From contig CAZDUS010000005.1 in assembly GCA_964508705.1 (NCBI GenBank), positions 1-64,000 of the forward strand: DNA of 64,000 nt, given 5' to 3'. Of this stretch, positions 8,613 through 16,618 are shown piece by piece (the stretch's first letter is position 1; each line of letters opens with the position of its first letter). The stretch comes from CAZDUS01 sp964508705 (GTDB taxonomy: Bacteria > Verrucomicrobiota > Kiritimatiellia > CAIKKV01 > CAITUY01). A program made the position numbers and the translations under genes. The notes beneath the pieces were generated by a model. It did no database searches and had not been told where the DNA came from. It worked only from the letters and a program-made list of their open reading frames with translations.

Positions 8613-8641
8613 TTGACATATCGTAGTATATGTCATAACTT
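8613..8641 (+). promoter_or_regulatory. Rrf2 promoter with palindromic operator
   Basis: A perfect inverted repeat TGACATAT-N6-ATATGTCA (8614-8635) overlaps a consensus -35 TTGACA (8613-8618) and fills the spacer before a weak -10 TAACTT (8636-8641, spacing 17). A dimeric repressor bound here would block RNA polymerase. The predicted transcript start falls at or next to the ATG at 8648 and no Shine-Dalgarno sequence is visible, so a leaderless mRNA is possible. Autoregulation by the Rrf2 protein is inferred from position. Confidence 0.6.
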
Positions 8642-8647
8642 ACAAGA

Positions 8648-9097
8648 ATGATTATTTCCACAAAGTGTCAGTATGCGCTTCGGGCGGTGTTTGAAATTGC
8701 CCGGGCCGTGCCTGGTTCTGTGGTAACCATTGGAGACGTCGCTAAGGCGCAGAATGTTCCGCAGAGGTATTTGGAAGGGATTCTGAATCAACTGCGAAAA
8801 GGTGGATTACTAGAGGCACAGAGGGGGCGGCATGGTGGATATAAGCTGGCAAAGGCGACAAGGGAAATAACGGTTGGGGATGTGGTGCGGGTGATCGACG
8901 GGACGATCCGGGCGGTGGAATGCGTAGAGGAAGGCAAAGGATTGGATTGTCCGATGCGCGACCACTGTGTGTTCTTGCCGACATGGCAGAGGGTGCAGAA
9001 AGCGATTGATCTGGCGATGGATGAGTCTAATTTTGAGGAATTGTTGAAGGTGGAGCAGGAATCAAGGACGTCAGTAAGTACCAACTATAGCATCTGA
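8648..9097 (+). CDS. Rrf2-family transcriptional regulator, probably Fe-S
   Basis: The 149-aa protein starts MIISTKCQYALRAVFEIAR, the classic Rrf2 N-terminus, with a winged helix including NVPQRYLEGILNQLRKGGLL and the GGYKLAK wing. Three cysteines, C92, C101 and C107 (CPMRDHC), sit where IscR/NsrR-type regulators bind an iron-sulfur cluster. CymR-type Rrf2 proteins control cysteine metabolism. Its place directly before the APS reductase gene suggests that it controls sulfate assimilation in response to sulfide, cysteine or Fe-S status. Which ligand it senses cannot be read from the sequence. Confidence 0.85.
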   Translation: MIISTKCQYALRAVFEIARAVPGSVVTIGDVAKAQNVPQRYLEGILNQLRKGGLLEAQRGRHGGYKLAKATREITVGDVVRVIDGTIRAVECVEEGKGLDCPMRDHCVFLPTWQRVQKAIDLAMDESNFEELLKVEQESRTSVSTNYSI

Positions 9098-9113
9098 TTT
9101 TTTTTCAAATAAA

Positions 9114-9122
9114 ACTACGATA
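9114..9122 (-). promoter_or_regulatory. possible second Rrf2-binding motif before cysH
   Basis: The reverse strand here reads TATCGTAGT, identical to the 9-mer at 8619-8627 inside the Rrf2 operator. It lies about 70 nt upstream of cysH in an AT-rich stretch. A shared operator core is plausible, but a chance 9-mer match cannot be excluded. Confidence 0.35.
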
Positions 9123-9185
9123 AGACGGTTGAGATTAAGAACATAGTTTGTTTTGAGCTAAGTTTATATGCGGAGGGAAGAGTGA

Positions 9186-9878
9186 ATGAGTGCGGATAAG
9201 CATCGACTATATCAGGGGGTGGAGGAGCCGGAAGCGGTATTGAAGTGGGCTGTGGAGAACTTTCATCCTGCTTTGGCGCTATCGGCGAGTTTTGAGCACA
9301 CGGTATTACTGCATATGCTGGTTCAGATTCGTCCTGATGTGAGGGTGTTTTCGCTGGATACGGGAAGGTTGCCGGAGGAGACGTACCGGTGCGCGGCGGA
9401 AGCGGAGCGGCAATTGGGTGTTCAGGTGGAATGGTATTTCCCTGATACGGCGCGCGTGGAGAAGCTGGTAAGGGACGGCGGGGTCTATTCCTTTCGGAAT
9501 AGTTTGGAAGCCAGGCGCGAGTGTTGTCAGGTGCGCAAGGTGGAGCCGTTGGGGCGGGCGTTGAGAGGGTTGAAGGCGTGGGTCACGGGTTTGAGACGTG
9601 ACGAATCGACGACGCGTCGTGATCTGGAGTTGGTGGAGGTGGATGAGGCGCATGGCGGGATTGTGAAGATCAATCCATTGGCGGCGTGGACGGAGCGGCA
9701 GGTGCGGGAATACACGGAGCGGCACAGGTTGCCTTACAATAGTCTTTATGATCGTGGGTACAGGTCCATTGGGTGCGAGTGTTGCACCCGGGCGGTTAAG
9801 GCGGGGGATGATCCCCGCGCCGGGCGATGGTGGTGGGAAGATCCCGAGCACAAGGAATGTGGATTGCATTTGAAGTAA
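9186..9878 (+). CDS. cysH: phosphoadenylyl/adenylyl-sulfate reductase, APS type
   Basis: The 230-aa protein reduces activated sulfate to sulfite in the cytoplasm. It has the PP-loop-like N-terminus (LALSASFEHTVLLHML), the R-R-D-E-S-T loop, and the C-terminal active-site cysteine in KECGLH (C225). Cysteine pairs C113-C114 and C197/C200 (GCECC) match the CC...CxxC signature of 4Fe-4S APS reductases, so APS rather than PAPS is the likely substrate. That fits the degraded APS kinase domain on CysN two genes downstream. A GGAGGGAAG site precedes the ATG. Thioredoxin is the usual electron donor. Confidence 0.9.
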   Translation: MSADKHRLYQGVEEPEAVLKWAVENFHPALALSASFEHTVLLHMLVQIRPDVRVFSLDTGRLPEETYRCAAEAERQLGVQVEWYFPDTARVEKLVRDGGVYSFRNSLEARRECCQVRKVEPLGRALRGLKAWVTGLRRDESTTRRDLELVEVDEAHGGIVKINPLAAWTERQVREYTERHRLPYNSLYDRGYRSIGCECCTRAVKAGDDPRAGRWWWEDPEHKECGLHLK

Positions 9879-9895
9879 AGTAGAAGGAGAGACTG

Positions 9896-10807
9896 ATGAG
9901 CGACAAGGAAACAACAGGGCAGGCGGCGTCGACGTTGGATCGGCTGGAAGCGCAGAGTGTTCATATACTTCGCGAGGCGTATCGCGAATTCAAGAGTCTG
10001 GTGATGTTGTGGTCCATCGGCAAGGACAGTACGGTGTTATTGTGGCTGGCGCGGAAGGCGTTTTTTGGGCATATGCCGATTCCGCTCATGCATGTGGATA
10101 CGGGGTACAAGATTCCTGAAATGATCGAGTATCGCGATGACATTGTGCGGCAGTGGAAGCTGAACATGATTGTGGGGCAAAACGTGCGCGCGCTGGATGA
10201 GAAGCGGACGTTTCCCGATGGGCGGCTGTCCCGGTTGGAGTGCTGCAAGACGCTCAAGACCGAGGCGTTGAAGTGCACGTTGTCCGGGGAATGGCCGCGC
10301 CGTCGGTTTGACCATGCGGCGGGCCGGTATGTTGAGGATTTGCAAAAGGAGCCGTTCACCGGGGTGATTGTGGGGGTGCGTGCGGATGAGGAGGGAAGCA
10401 GGTCCAAGGAGCGTTATTTCTCGCCGCGTGATCGGGATAGCGATTGGAATACCGGTGAGCAGCCGCCGGAGTTGTGGCATCAGTACAAGACCCACTTTGC
10501 GCCGGGGACGCACATCCGGGTGCATCCGTTGCTGGATTGGACGGAACTGGACATTTGGGAATACATCGGGCGTGAGAACATTCCGGTGACGGGGCTGTAC
10601 TTTGATCGCGGGACGGGCCAGCGCTACCGGTCGCTCGGTTGCATGCCCTGCACGAAGCCGGTGGAGTCGACGGCGACAACAGTGGAGGAGATCATTGTGG
10701 AGCTCAAGACCGGCAAGTTCGCCAATGTGGCGGAGCGGTCGGGCCGGGCGCAGGACAAGGAAGACGGCGGCGGATTGGAGACATTGCGACGCGAGGGGTA
10801 CATGTAA
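9896..10807 (+). CDS. cysD: sulfate adenylyltransferase subunit 2
   Basis: The 303-aa protein is the catalytic, ATP-pyrophosphatase-fold subunit of ATP sulfurylase. It forms APS from ATP and sulfate with CysN. It shows the LWSIGKDSTVLLWLARKAF PP-loop, HVDTGYKIPEMIEYRD, and the C-terminal RYRSLGCMPCTKPVES typical of CysD. Length equals the family norm (about 300). It lies 17 nt after cysH with an AGAAGGAGA site, and its stop overlaps the cysN start (TAATG), so the two subunits are translationally coupled. Confidence 0.95.
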   Translation: MSDKETTGQAASTLDRLEAQSVHILREAYREFKSLVMLWSIGKDSTVLLWLARKAFFGHMPIPLMHVDTGYKIPEMIEYRDDIVRQWKLNMIVGQNVRALDEKRTFPDGRLSRLECCKTLKTEALKCTLSGEWPRRRFDHAAGRYVEDLQKEPFTGVIVGVRADEEGSRSKERYFSPRDRDSDWNTGEQPPELWHQYKTHFAPGTHIRVHPLLDWTELDIWEYIGRENIPVTGLYFDRGTGQRYRSLGCMPCTKPVESTATTVEEIIVELKTGKFANVAERSGRAQDKEDGGGLETLRREGYM

Positions 10808-12615
10808 TGAAGACAAAAGAATTAGAACAGATGAACGTGGTGGTGGTCGGGCATGTGGATCATGGGAAGAGCTCATTGATCGGGCGGCTGATGGCCGACA
10901 CCCATTCGTTGCCTGAGGGCAAGTTGGATCAGGTACGGGCCAATTGCGCGCGGAACGCGAAGCCTTTTGAATACGCCTTCCTATTGGATGCATTGAAGGA
11001 TGAGCAGTCGCAAGGGATCACGATTGATACCGCCCGGTGCTTTTTCAAGACGGAGCGGCGGCGGTACATCCTGATTGATGCGCCTGGGCATATCGAATTC
11101 CTGAGGAACATGATTACCGGGGCGGCGCGGGCTGAGGCGGCGTTTCTTTTGATTGATGCCGAGGAGGGGATTCAGGAGAACTCGCGGCGGCACGGGTATA
11201 TCATGTCGATGCTCGGGATCCGGCAGTTGGTCGTGCTGGTGAACAAGATGGATCTGGTTGGGTATGACGAGCAGGTGTTCAACCGTCTGCGTTCGGAGTA
11301 TGAGCAGTTTCTGGGGCGGCTGGATGTGCATCCATTGCAGTTCATCCCCATCAGTGCGATTCATGGCGTGAACGTGGCTTCGTCGGGGGCCCGTGAGATG
11401 CCGTGGTACAAGGGACCGACGGTGCTGGAGCAGGTGGATACGTTTGAGCGGCCGTCGCCGTCGAGTGCGTCGCCGTTCCGGTTTCCGGTGCAGGATGTCT
11501 ATAAATTCACGGAAGGCGGCGATGATCGCCGGATTTTTGCCGGCACAGTGACGACGGGGCAGGCGTCCGTTGGACAGAATGTGATCTTCCTGCCATCGGG
11601 CAAGCGGTCGCGGATCAAGTCGGTGGAGGCGTTCAACGCGCCGGAGCGCCGGACGGCGGTGGCGGGGGATGCCACGGGATTCACGCTGGAGACGCAGGTG
11701 TATATCCGGCCGGGGGAACTGATGATTCGCGAGGATCAGCCTGCGCCGCAGGTGGGGTCCCGGTTCCGGGCCAACCTTTTCTGGATGGGGCGCGCCCCGA
11801 TGATCAAGGGGAAGGCTTATCTGCTCAAGACGGGATCCGCGCGGGCAACGCTCAAACTGGTGGAGGTGGTCAGCGTTTTGGATGCCGCGGACTTTGTTTC
11901 GGAACATTCCAAGCAACAGGTTGACCGGCATGATGTGGCGGAGTGCGTATTTGAAACCCAGCGGCCGATAGCGTTCGACCAGATTGACCAGGTGTTGCAG
12001 ACGGGGCGTTTCGTGGTGGTGGATGACTACGAGATTTCCGGGGCCGGGATCATCCTGCAGAAAGATGAGGCCGGGGAAACGACGACGGAGATGCATGTGC
12101 GTGACCGCGAATGCGCCTGGGATGGAGGATACGTCAAGGCGGCGGACCGGATGGCGACGTACGGGCACAAGTCCAAGTTCGTGGTGCTGATCGGGGCTGA
12201 TGCGGCGGCGACAGAAACGCTGGCGGCGGTGCTGGAGCAGTCGTTGTTGCTGGCGCGGTTCAAGGCCTACTATTTGCGGCCTTCCAACGTGTTGCGCGGA
12301 TTGGATTCCGATATCACCTTCCAGAGCGAGATGCGGGATGAGCATATCCGACGACTGGGTGAGTTGGCGCGAATTCTGACGGATTCCGGGCAGATATTCA
12401 TAACCTCGTTGAAGGGGGTTGATGAGTACGACCTGAGGACGCTGGAAGTACTTAACAGTCCCAATGAGATTCTGATTGTGCGGGTTGGCGAAGCGGTGGA
12501 CTCGGCGATCAAGGCGCACTTGGTGTTGCCGGCCGGGGTTGACCCCGGGGTGGGCATCGAGTCCGTTCGGAAACTGTTGAGGGAGAAGAAGGTCATTATT
12601 GAGTATCAGATATAA
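10807..12615 (+). CDS. cysN: sulfate adenylyltransferase GTPase subunit with degenerate APS kinase domain
   Basis: The 602-aa product is the elongation-factor-like GTPase that drives APS synthesis by CysD. The G1 motif GHVDHGKSS is at 15-23, DAPGH at 91-95 and NKMD at 146-149; domains II and III extend to about 430. From about residue 452 the sequence resembles an APS kinase (CysC): RPSNVLRGLDSDI and DEHIRRLGELARIL. The Walker A loop is replaced by IGADAAATE (462-470), with no GxxGxGKS/T, so this part should not phosphorylate APS. It resembles NodQ/CysNC fusions with a dead kinase. The start is set at the ATG overlapping the cysD stop. Confidence 0.9.
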   Translation: MKTKELEQMNVVVVGHVDHGKSSLIGRLMADTHSLPEGKLDQVRANCARNAKPFEYAFLLDALKDEQSQGITIDTARCFFKTERRRYILIDAPGHIEFLRNMITGAARAEAAFLLIDAEEGIQENSRRHGYIMSMLGIRQLVVLVNKMDLVGYDEQVFNRLRSEYEQFLGRLDVHPLQFIPISAIHGVNVASSGAREMPWYKGPTVLEQVDTFERPSPSSASPFRFPVQDVYKFTEGGDDRRIFAGTVTTGQASVGQNVIFLPSGKRSRIKSVEAFNAPERRTAVAGDATGFTLETQVYIRPGELMIREDQPAPQVGSRFRANLFWMGRAPMIKGKAYLLKTGSARATLKLVEVVSVLDAADFVSEHSKQQVDRHDVAECVFETQRPIAFDQIDQVLQTGRFVVVDDYEISGAGIILQKDEAGETTTEMHVRDRECAWDGGYVKAADRMATYGHKSKFVVLIGADAAATETLAAVLEQSLLLARFKAYYLRPSNVLRGLDSDITFQSEMRDEHIRRLGELARILTDSGQIFITSLKGVDEYDLRTLEVLNSPNEILIVRVGEAVDSAIKAHLVLPAGVDPGVGIESVRKLLREKKVIIEYQI

Positions 12616-12641
12616 ACAAACAAAGAATAGGAACGAAGAAA

Positions 12642-13364
12642 ATGAAAGTTAAAGGCATGGCGGGAGTGATGTTGGCTGGAGTAATGTTGGCAGGCGGTGG
12701 TGAGGCGCTGGCGGATGCGCGCAATTATACATGGACGTATGAGTATATGACGATGCCCGAAGGGGCGGTGGAGGTGGAGTATTATTTGACGGTGAAGGTG
12801 CCGGATACGGAGTTGTCGGAAGTCAGCACATGGCAACACCAAATGGAACTGGAGTATGGCATCACACCGCGGTGGGATATCGCCATGTACCAGGTTTGGG
12901 AGGAGTCGCAGACGGAAGAAAGTTCAGACTTCGGGTATGAGGGATTCAAGTTGCGGACGCGGTATCGGTTTTCAAAGGCAGGGAAGTTGCCCGTGGACAG
13001 CCTGTTGTATGCCGAATATGAGCGCAATTCCGATTTAAATGAGTCGGATGTCGGGGAAGTGAAATTGGTATTGGCCAAGACGCTGGGTGACTTTGATGTG
13101 AACTACAATCAGGTGTTCGAGAGTGAACTGGAGTATACCAGCGCGGGTGAGCACAAGTATGCGGCTGGGGTGGGGTATGCTGTAAACACGGCGTTGCATG
13201 CGGGAATTGAGTCGGTTGGAAATTACAGTGAAGGTGAGTATGCGATTGGTCCGACGGTAGGGTTGAAGAACAAAGGGAAGTTTCTTGTGTTTGGTGTGCT
13301 CGCCGGATTGAACGAGGCAGCACCTGATTTGCAGGCGCGGTTAATTGTCGGCGCTGGATTGTAA
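12642..13364 (+). CDS. outer-membrane beta-barrel protein in the sulfate operon
   Basis: The 240-aa protein begins with a signal peptide (MKVKGMAGVMLAGVMLAGGG, cleaved after ALA). It then alternates polar and hydrophobic residues in roughly ten strands (AVEVEYYLTVKVP, HQMELEYGITPRWDIAMYQVW, FKLRTRYRF) and ends in LIVGAGL. It sits 26 nt after cysN and 38 nt before the sulfite reductase gene, so it is almost surely co-expressed. No sulfate permease is present in the window. A role in outer-membrane passage of sulfate or a sulfur compound is inference from position only. Confidence 0.65.
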   Translation: MKVKGMAGVMLAGVMLAGGGEALADARNYTWTYEYMTMPEGAVEVEYYLTVKVPDTELSEVSTWQHQMELEYGITPRWDIAMYQVWEESQTEESSDFGYEGFKLRTRYRFSKAGKLPVDSLLYAEYERNSDLNESDVGEVKLVLAKTLGDFDVNYNQVFESELEYTSAGEHKYAAGVGYAVNTALHAGIESVGNYSEGEYAIGPTVGLKNKGKFLVFGVLAGLNEAAPDLQARLIVGAGL

Positions 13365-13402
13365 GATTCCGGGCTTTGGGGAAAGTGAGGGAGCGTTGTG
13401 TG

Positions 13403-15112
13403 ATGGATAAAGCACGAGATGATGTGATGCTTGAATTGAAGCAACATGCGGGGGATGTTGAGCAGTTTCTCAAGGGGGAACTTTCGGCTGACGACATGAA
13501 AGCCAGAAGGGTGCCCCGTGGGATTTATGAGCAACGCCGGGACGGGACCTACATGATGCGGGTGCGGGTGCCTGCGGGAGAGCTATCGGCGGACAAGGCG
13601 CGGGCTTTGGCTGGCGTGGCCTCCCGATATGGGGGCGGGACCCTGCATGTGACCACAAGGCAGGATTTTCAACTGCATGATGTGACGATTGGGGATACGC
13701 CGGTGGTCATGAGGGCATTGTTGGAGGCGGGGCTTTCCACGCGTGGGGGCGGCGGGAACACGGTGCGGAACGTCACGGCGTGCCCTTACGCAGGGCTCTG
13801 TCCTGCCGAGCAGTTTGATGTCAGGCCAGCTGTGCAGGAGGTCACGGATTATCTGGTTGGCCAGCCGGGGAGTTACACATTGCCGCGGAAATACAAGATT
13901 GCCTTCAGCGGATGTGTGGCGGATTGCGCGCTGGCGGAAATCCATGATCTCGGATTGGTGGCTGACGTTCGTGCTGGTGTGGCCGGATTCCGTGTTTATG
14001 CGGGTGGTGGGATGGGGGCGCTGTCGCGGGTGGGCGATTTAATGGAGGAATGGATTCCCGCCGCGGAGGTGGTCCGTGTGGCGGAGGCGATCCGGCGTTT
14101 ATTTGACCGGATGGGGGACCGGAGCAATCGGCAGAAGGCGCGGCTACGGTTTGCGGTCGAGCGGGTGGGTGCGGAGGCGTTCCGCGCCCTGTTGAAGGAT
14201 GAAGTCAAAGTGGTGGCGGGCGAAGGCGTTCCCGATGCGCATGCGGACGTGACTCTGGCGGAGGCACCCACGGCGGCGCCGTGGGATTACCGTGGCCTGG
14301 CTGAGGACAGGGAAAGTTTGCATGTTGTGAGACAGCGTCAGTCCGGGCTGGTGGCGGTATTGGTTGGGCTTCCGCTGGGGCAGATTCACTGGCGTGCTTT
14401 GGAAGCATTGGCAGGAGTGGCGGAGGCACACAGCGAAAACCGGACCTTGCGCCTGACCCAGGACCAGAAGCTGGTGATACCCTTTGTCCGTGAATCCAAG
14501 CTGGCGGTAGTTCGGGATGCGTTAAGAAATATATTCGATGATGGGATTGATCAGAAGGCGGCGGCTTTGCCGATTTCCGCCTGCACGGGAGCGGCGACGT
14601 GCAGATTGGGGTTCTGTCTATCGCATGGGGCGGCGCGTGCTTGTTCCGATGCGATGGTGCTGGCGGGATTCAAGGCTGACACTCTGCGTTCGCTTGATAT
14701 CCGAATGAACGGTTGTCCGAACGCCTGCGGGCAACATCCGGTGGGGACGATCGGGTTGATGGGGGCGGTGCAGAGGGTTGGCGAACGAATGATTCCAACG
14801 TACAGGGTATCGCTGGGAGCCAGGCGCGGATTGGGGCGTGTCCGGTTCGGGAAGACGGTTGGGACGGTGCCAGCCAAGGCGTTGCCGATGTTCATTGTGG
14901 AGGTGGTTCGCGACTTTGAGCGCGGGCGAGGAGCGGGTGAAGTGTTTGCGGATTATTATGAACGCCTGGGCGCGGATCATTTCCGGTCCATGCTGGAGCG
15001 GTATGCGGTTATACCGTCGTATGAGGCGGCTCCGGAATTTTATCGTGATTGGGGCCGTGAAGAGGCGTTCTCCCTGGCTGGTCGCGGGGTGAGCGAAGAG
15101 CCCAAGGGGTAG
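13403..15112 (+). CDS. siroheme-containing sulfite (or nitrite) reductase
   Basis: The 569-aa protein belongs to the ferredoxin-type nitrite/sulfite reductase family, which carries out six-electron reduction with a siroheme-4Fe4S centre. The C-terminal half has the cluster motif C394-x5-C400 and C438-x3-C442 (CTGAATC, GCPNAC). The N-terminal half carries a matching pair, C127-x5-C133 and C171-x3-C175 (CPYAGLC, GCVADC), reflecting internal duplication. Substrate-binding arginine regions such as RVPRGIYEQR and VTTRQDFQLH are present. Context (APS reductase, ATP sulfurylase, siroheme genes) makes sulfite the likely substrate. The ATG follows a GAGGGAG site; an upstream TTG at 13376 is less likely. 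Confidence 0.88.
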   Translation: MDKARDDVMLELKQHAGDVEQFLKGELSADDMKARRVPRGIYEQRRDGTYMMRVRVPAGELSADKARALAGVASRYGGGTLHVTTRQDFQLHDVTIGDTPVVMRALLEAGLSTRGGGGNTVRNVTACPYAGLCPAEQFDVRPAVQEVTDYLVGQPGSYTLPRKYKIAFSGCVADCALAEIHDLGLVADVRAGVAGFRVYAGGGMGALSRVGDLMEEWIPAAEVVRVAEAIRRLFDRMGDRSNRQKARLRFAVERVGAEAFRALLKDEVKVVAGEGVPDAHADVTLAEAPTAAPWDYRGLAEDRESLHVVRQRQSGLVAVLVGLPLGQIHWRALEALAGVAEAHSENRTLRLTQDQKLVIPFVRESKLAVVRDALRNIFDDGIDQKAAALPISACTGAATCRLGFCLSHGAARACSDAMVLAGFKADTLRSLDIRMNGCPNACGQHPVGTIGLMGAVQRVGERMIPTYRVSLGARRGLGRVRFGKTVGTVPAKALPMFIVEVVRDFERGRGAGEVFADYYERLGADHFRSMLERYAVIPSYEAAPEFYRDWGREEAFSLAGRGVSEEPKG

Positions 15113-15121
15113 AGGTGCATT

Positions 15122-16618
15122 ATGACAGATGCCCATCAGCATGATCATAAGGCAGTAGTGTTTACTCTGCCGGTTAATCTTATTTTGCGGGGTAAGAAGG
15201 TGTTGGTGGTGGGGGCGGGGAAGGTAGCGACTCGAAAGGTGGAGCACTTGGTCGAGGCTGGGGCGAATGTCACGGTGGTGGGGGAGACGGTGGCGGAGGC
15301 TATCCGGCGGTTGCATGAGGCGAGAGCGATTCGCCTGAAAGAGCGGGCATTTGCGGCGGGCGATGTGGTGGGAATGCTGTTGGTGCTCGCGGCGACGAAC
15401 GACGGGGATGCCAATGGCAAGGTCTTGGACGCCTGTCGGCGGCATGGCGTCATGTGCGGGTGCGTGGATCAACGGTGGAAGGATGGGGACTTGATCAGTC
15501 CGGCGGTGGCCCGGCTCGATGATGTGACGGTGGCGGTTTCGACCGGCGGGCGGTCCTGCCGACATTCCCGGCGGGTTCGGGATATATTGGCCCGTCATCT
15601 GGCGGGGGTCAACTCAGCGGATCTCCTGGTAATGGGGACTGGGCATGAGTGTCTGTCGTTACCGCGTTTGGAGGCGTTCCATGTGAAGGGGGAGCGGCTG
15701 GAGGAGATCGGTCGCTTGGTGGGGCGGATTTGCGGGGTTGAGGAATTTTTGCTTTTAAGCACTTGTAACCGCGTGGAGTTGTTCGCGGTGGCTCCGGACG
15801 AGGAGGGGACCCGTGAATTATTGAGACGCACGCTTGGCTTTGGCGCGCTGGCTCCGAACGAGTTTTATGAGCGGCGCGGGTTTGACGCCTTTTCGCATAG
15901 CGCCCTGCTGGCGGCGGGATTGATGTCCCAGACGCCCGGTGAAACCCATATTGTGTCGCAGATCAAGGAGGCGTTGGCGACGGCGGTTGGGCAAGGGTGG
16001 GCGGGTGGCGTGATGAAGGATTGGATGTCGAAGTCGTTTTGCGTGGCGAAGGATATTCGAGCGGCGACCCAGTCCTTGTTGAAGGGTGGGGATGTTGAAG
16101 ACTGGGTGATTCGCTATCTGGAAGCGGAGCGGCGCGGGTTCCGGGACCGGGCGGGATTGGTGATTGGCGCAGGGGCGGTGGGTGTCCGCATGGTGGAGCA
16201 GGTATTGGCGGACGATGGTAAAGGGTGTGTGTACTGGGGATATCGGAACCGGAAGCCTGTGATCAGAAAGGAATGGCAGGATCGGGTGAAGTTGGTGGGG
16301 GTCTCGGAGCTGGGGGCGGCGCTGGCGAAAGTGGATTATGTGGTCGCGGTGGCGGGGGGGACGGAGCCAGTGTTGAATGGTGCGCATAAGGCGCAACTGG
16401 CGCGGACTTCGGGGCTGTTGATGGTGGATGCCGGGATGCCACGCAATATTGATCCGGCGCTTAAAGCGGCGCTGTGTGGCGGGCGGCTGGTGAATCTTGA
16501 GGACTTGAAACGATGGTGCGGTGTGCGAGCCGGCGGCGTGGAGGAGGCGTTGCTTGCGGGGCGCGGGATCGTGGAGGTAGAGAAGGAGGCTTATGGGAAA
16601 ATCCTGCAAAGCCTATAA
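15122..16618 (+). CDS. precorrin-2 dehydrogenase / glutamyl-tRNA reductase fusion
   Basis: This 498-aa protein joins two steps at opposite ends of siroheme synthesis. Residues 17-160 match the Met8/CysG N-terminal domain: NAD-binding VVGAGKVATRKVEHL and Asp116 at the position of the catalytic Asp used for dehydrogenation and iron insertion. Residues 165-498 are glutamyl-tRNA reductase (HemA): GTGHECLSLPR, the catalytic cysteine C215 in LLSTCNRVELFA, HIVSQIKEA, and the Rossmann GAGAVGVRMVEQVL. It should yield glutamate semialdehyde and also convert precorrin-2 to siroheme. It overlaps the next gene by 26 nt. Confidence 0.88.
   Translation: MTDAHQHDHKAVVFTLPVNLILRGKKVLVVGAGKVATRKVEHLVEAGANVTVVGETVAEAIRRLHEARAIRLKERAFAAGDVVGMLLVLAATNDGDANGKVLDACRRHGVMCGCVDQRWKDGDLISPAVARLDDVTVAVSTGGRSCRHSRRVRDILARHLAGVNSADLLVMGTGHECLSLPRLEAFHVKGERLEEIGRLVGRICGVEEFLLLSTCNRVELFAVAPDEEGTRELLRRTLGFGALAPNEFYERRGFDAFSHSALLAAGLMSQTPGETHIVSQIKEALATAVGQGWAGGVMKDWMSKSFCVAKDIRAATQSLLKGGDVEDWVIRYLEAERRGFRDRAGLVIGAGAVGVRMVEQVLADDGKGCVYWGYRNRKPVIRKEWQDRVKLVGVSELGAALAKVDYVVAVAGGTEPVLNGAHKAQLARTSGLLMVDAGMPRNIDPALKAALCGGRLVNLEDLKRWCGVRAGGVEEALLAGRGIVEVEKEAYGKILQSL

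Noticed and set aside
10981..12519. 512-codon open frame on the reverse strand opposite cysN
   Set aside because: It is antisense to a well-supported gene, has an Arg/His/Pro-rich composition and no recognisable motif; GC-rich codon bias keeps such frames open.
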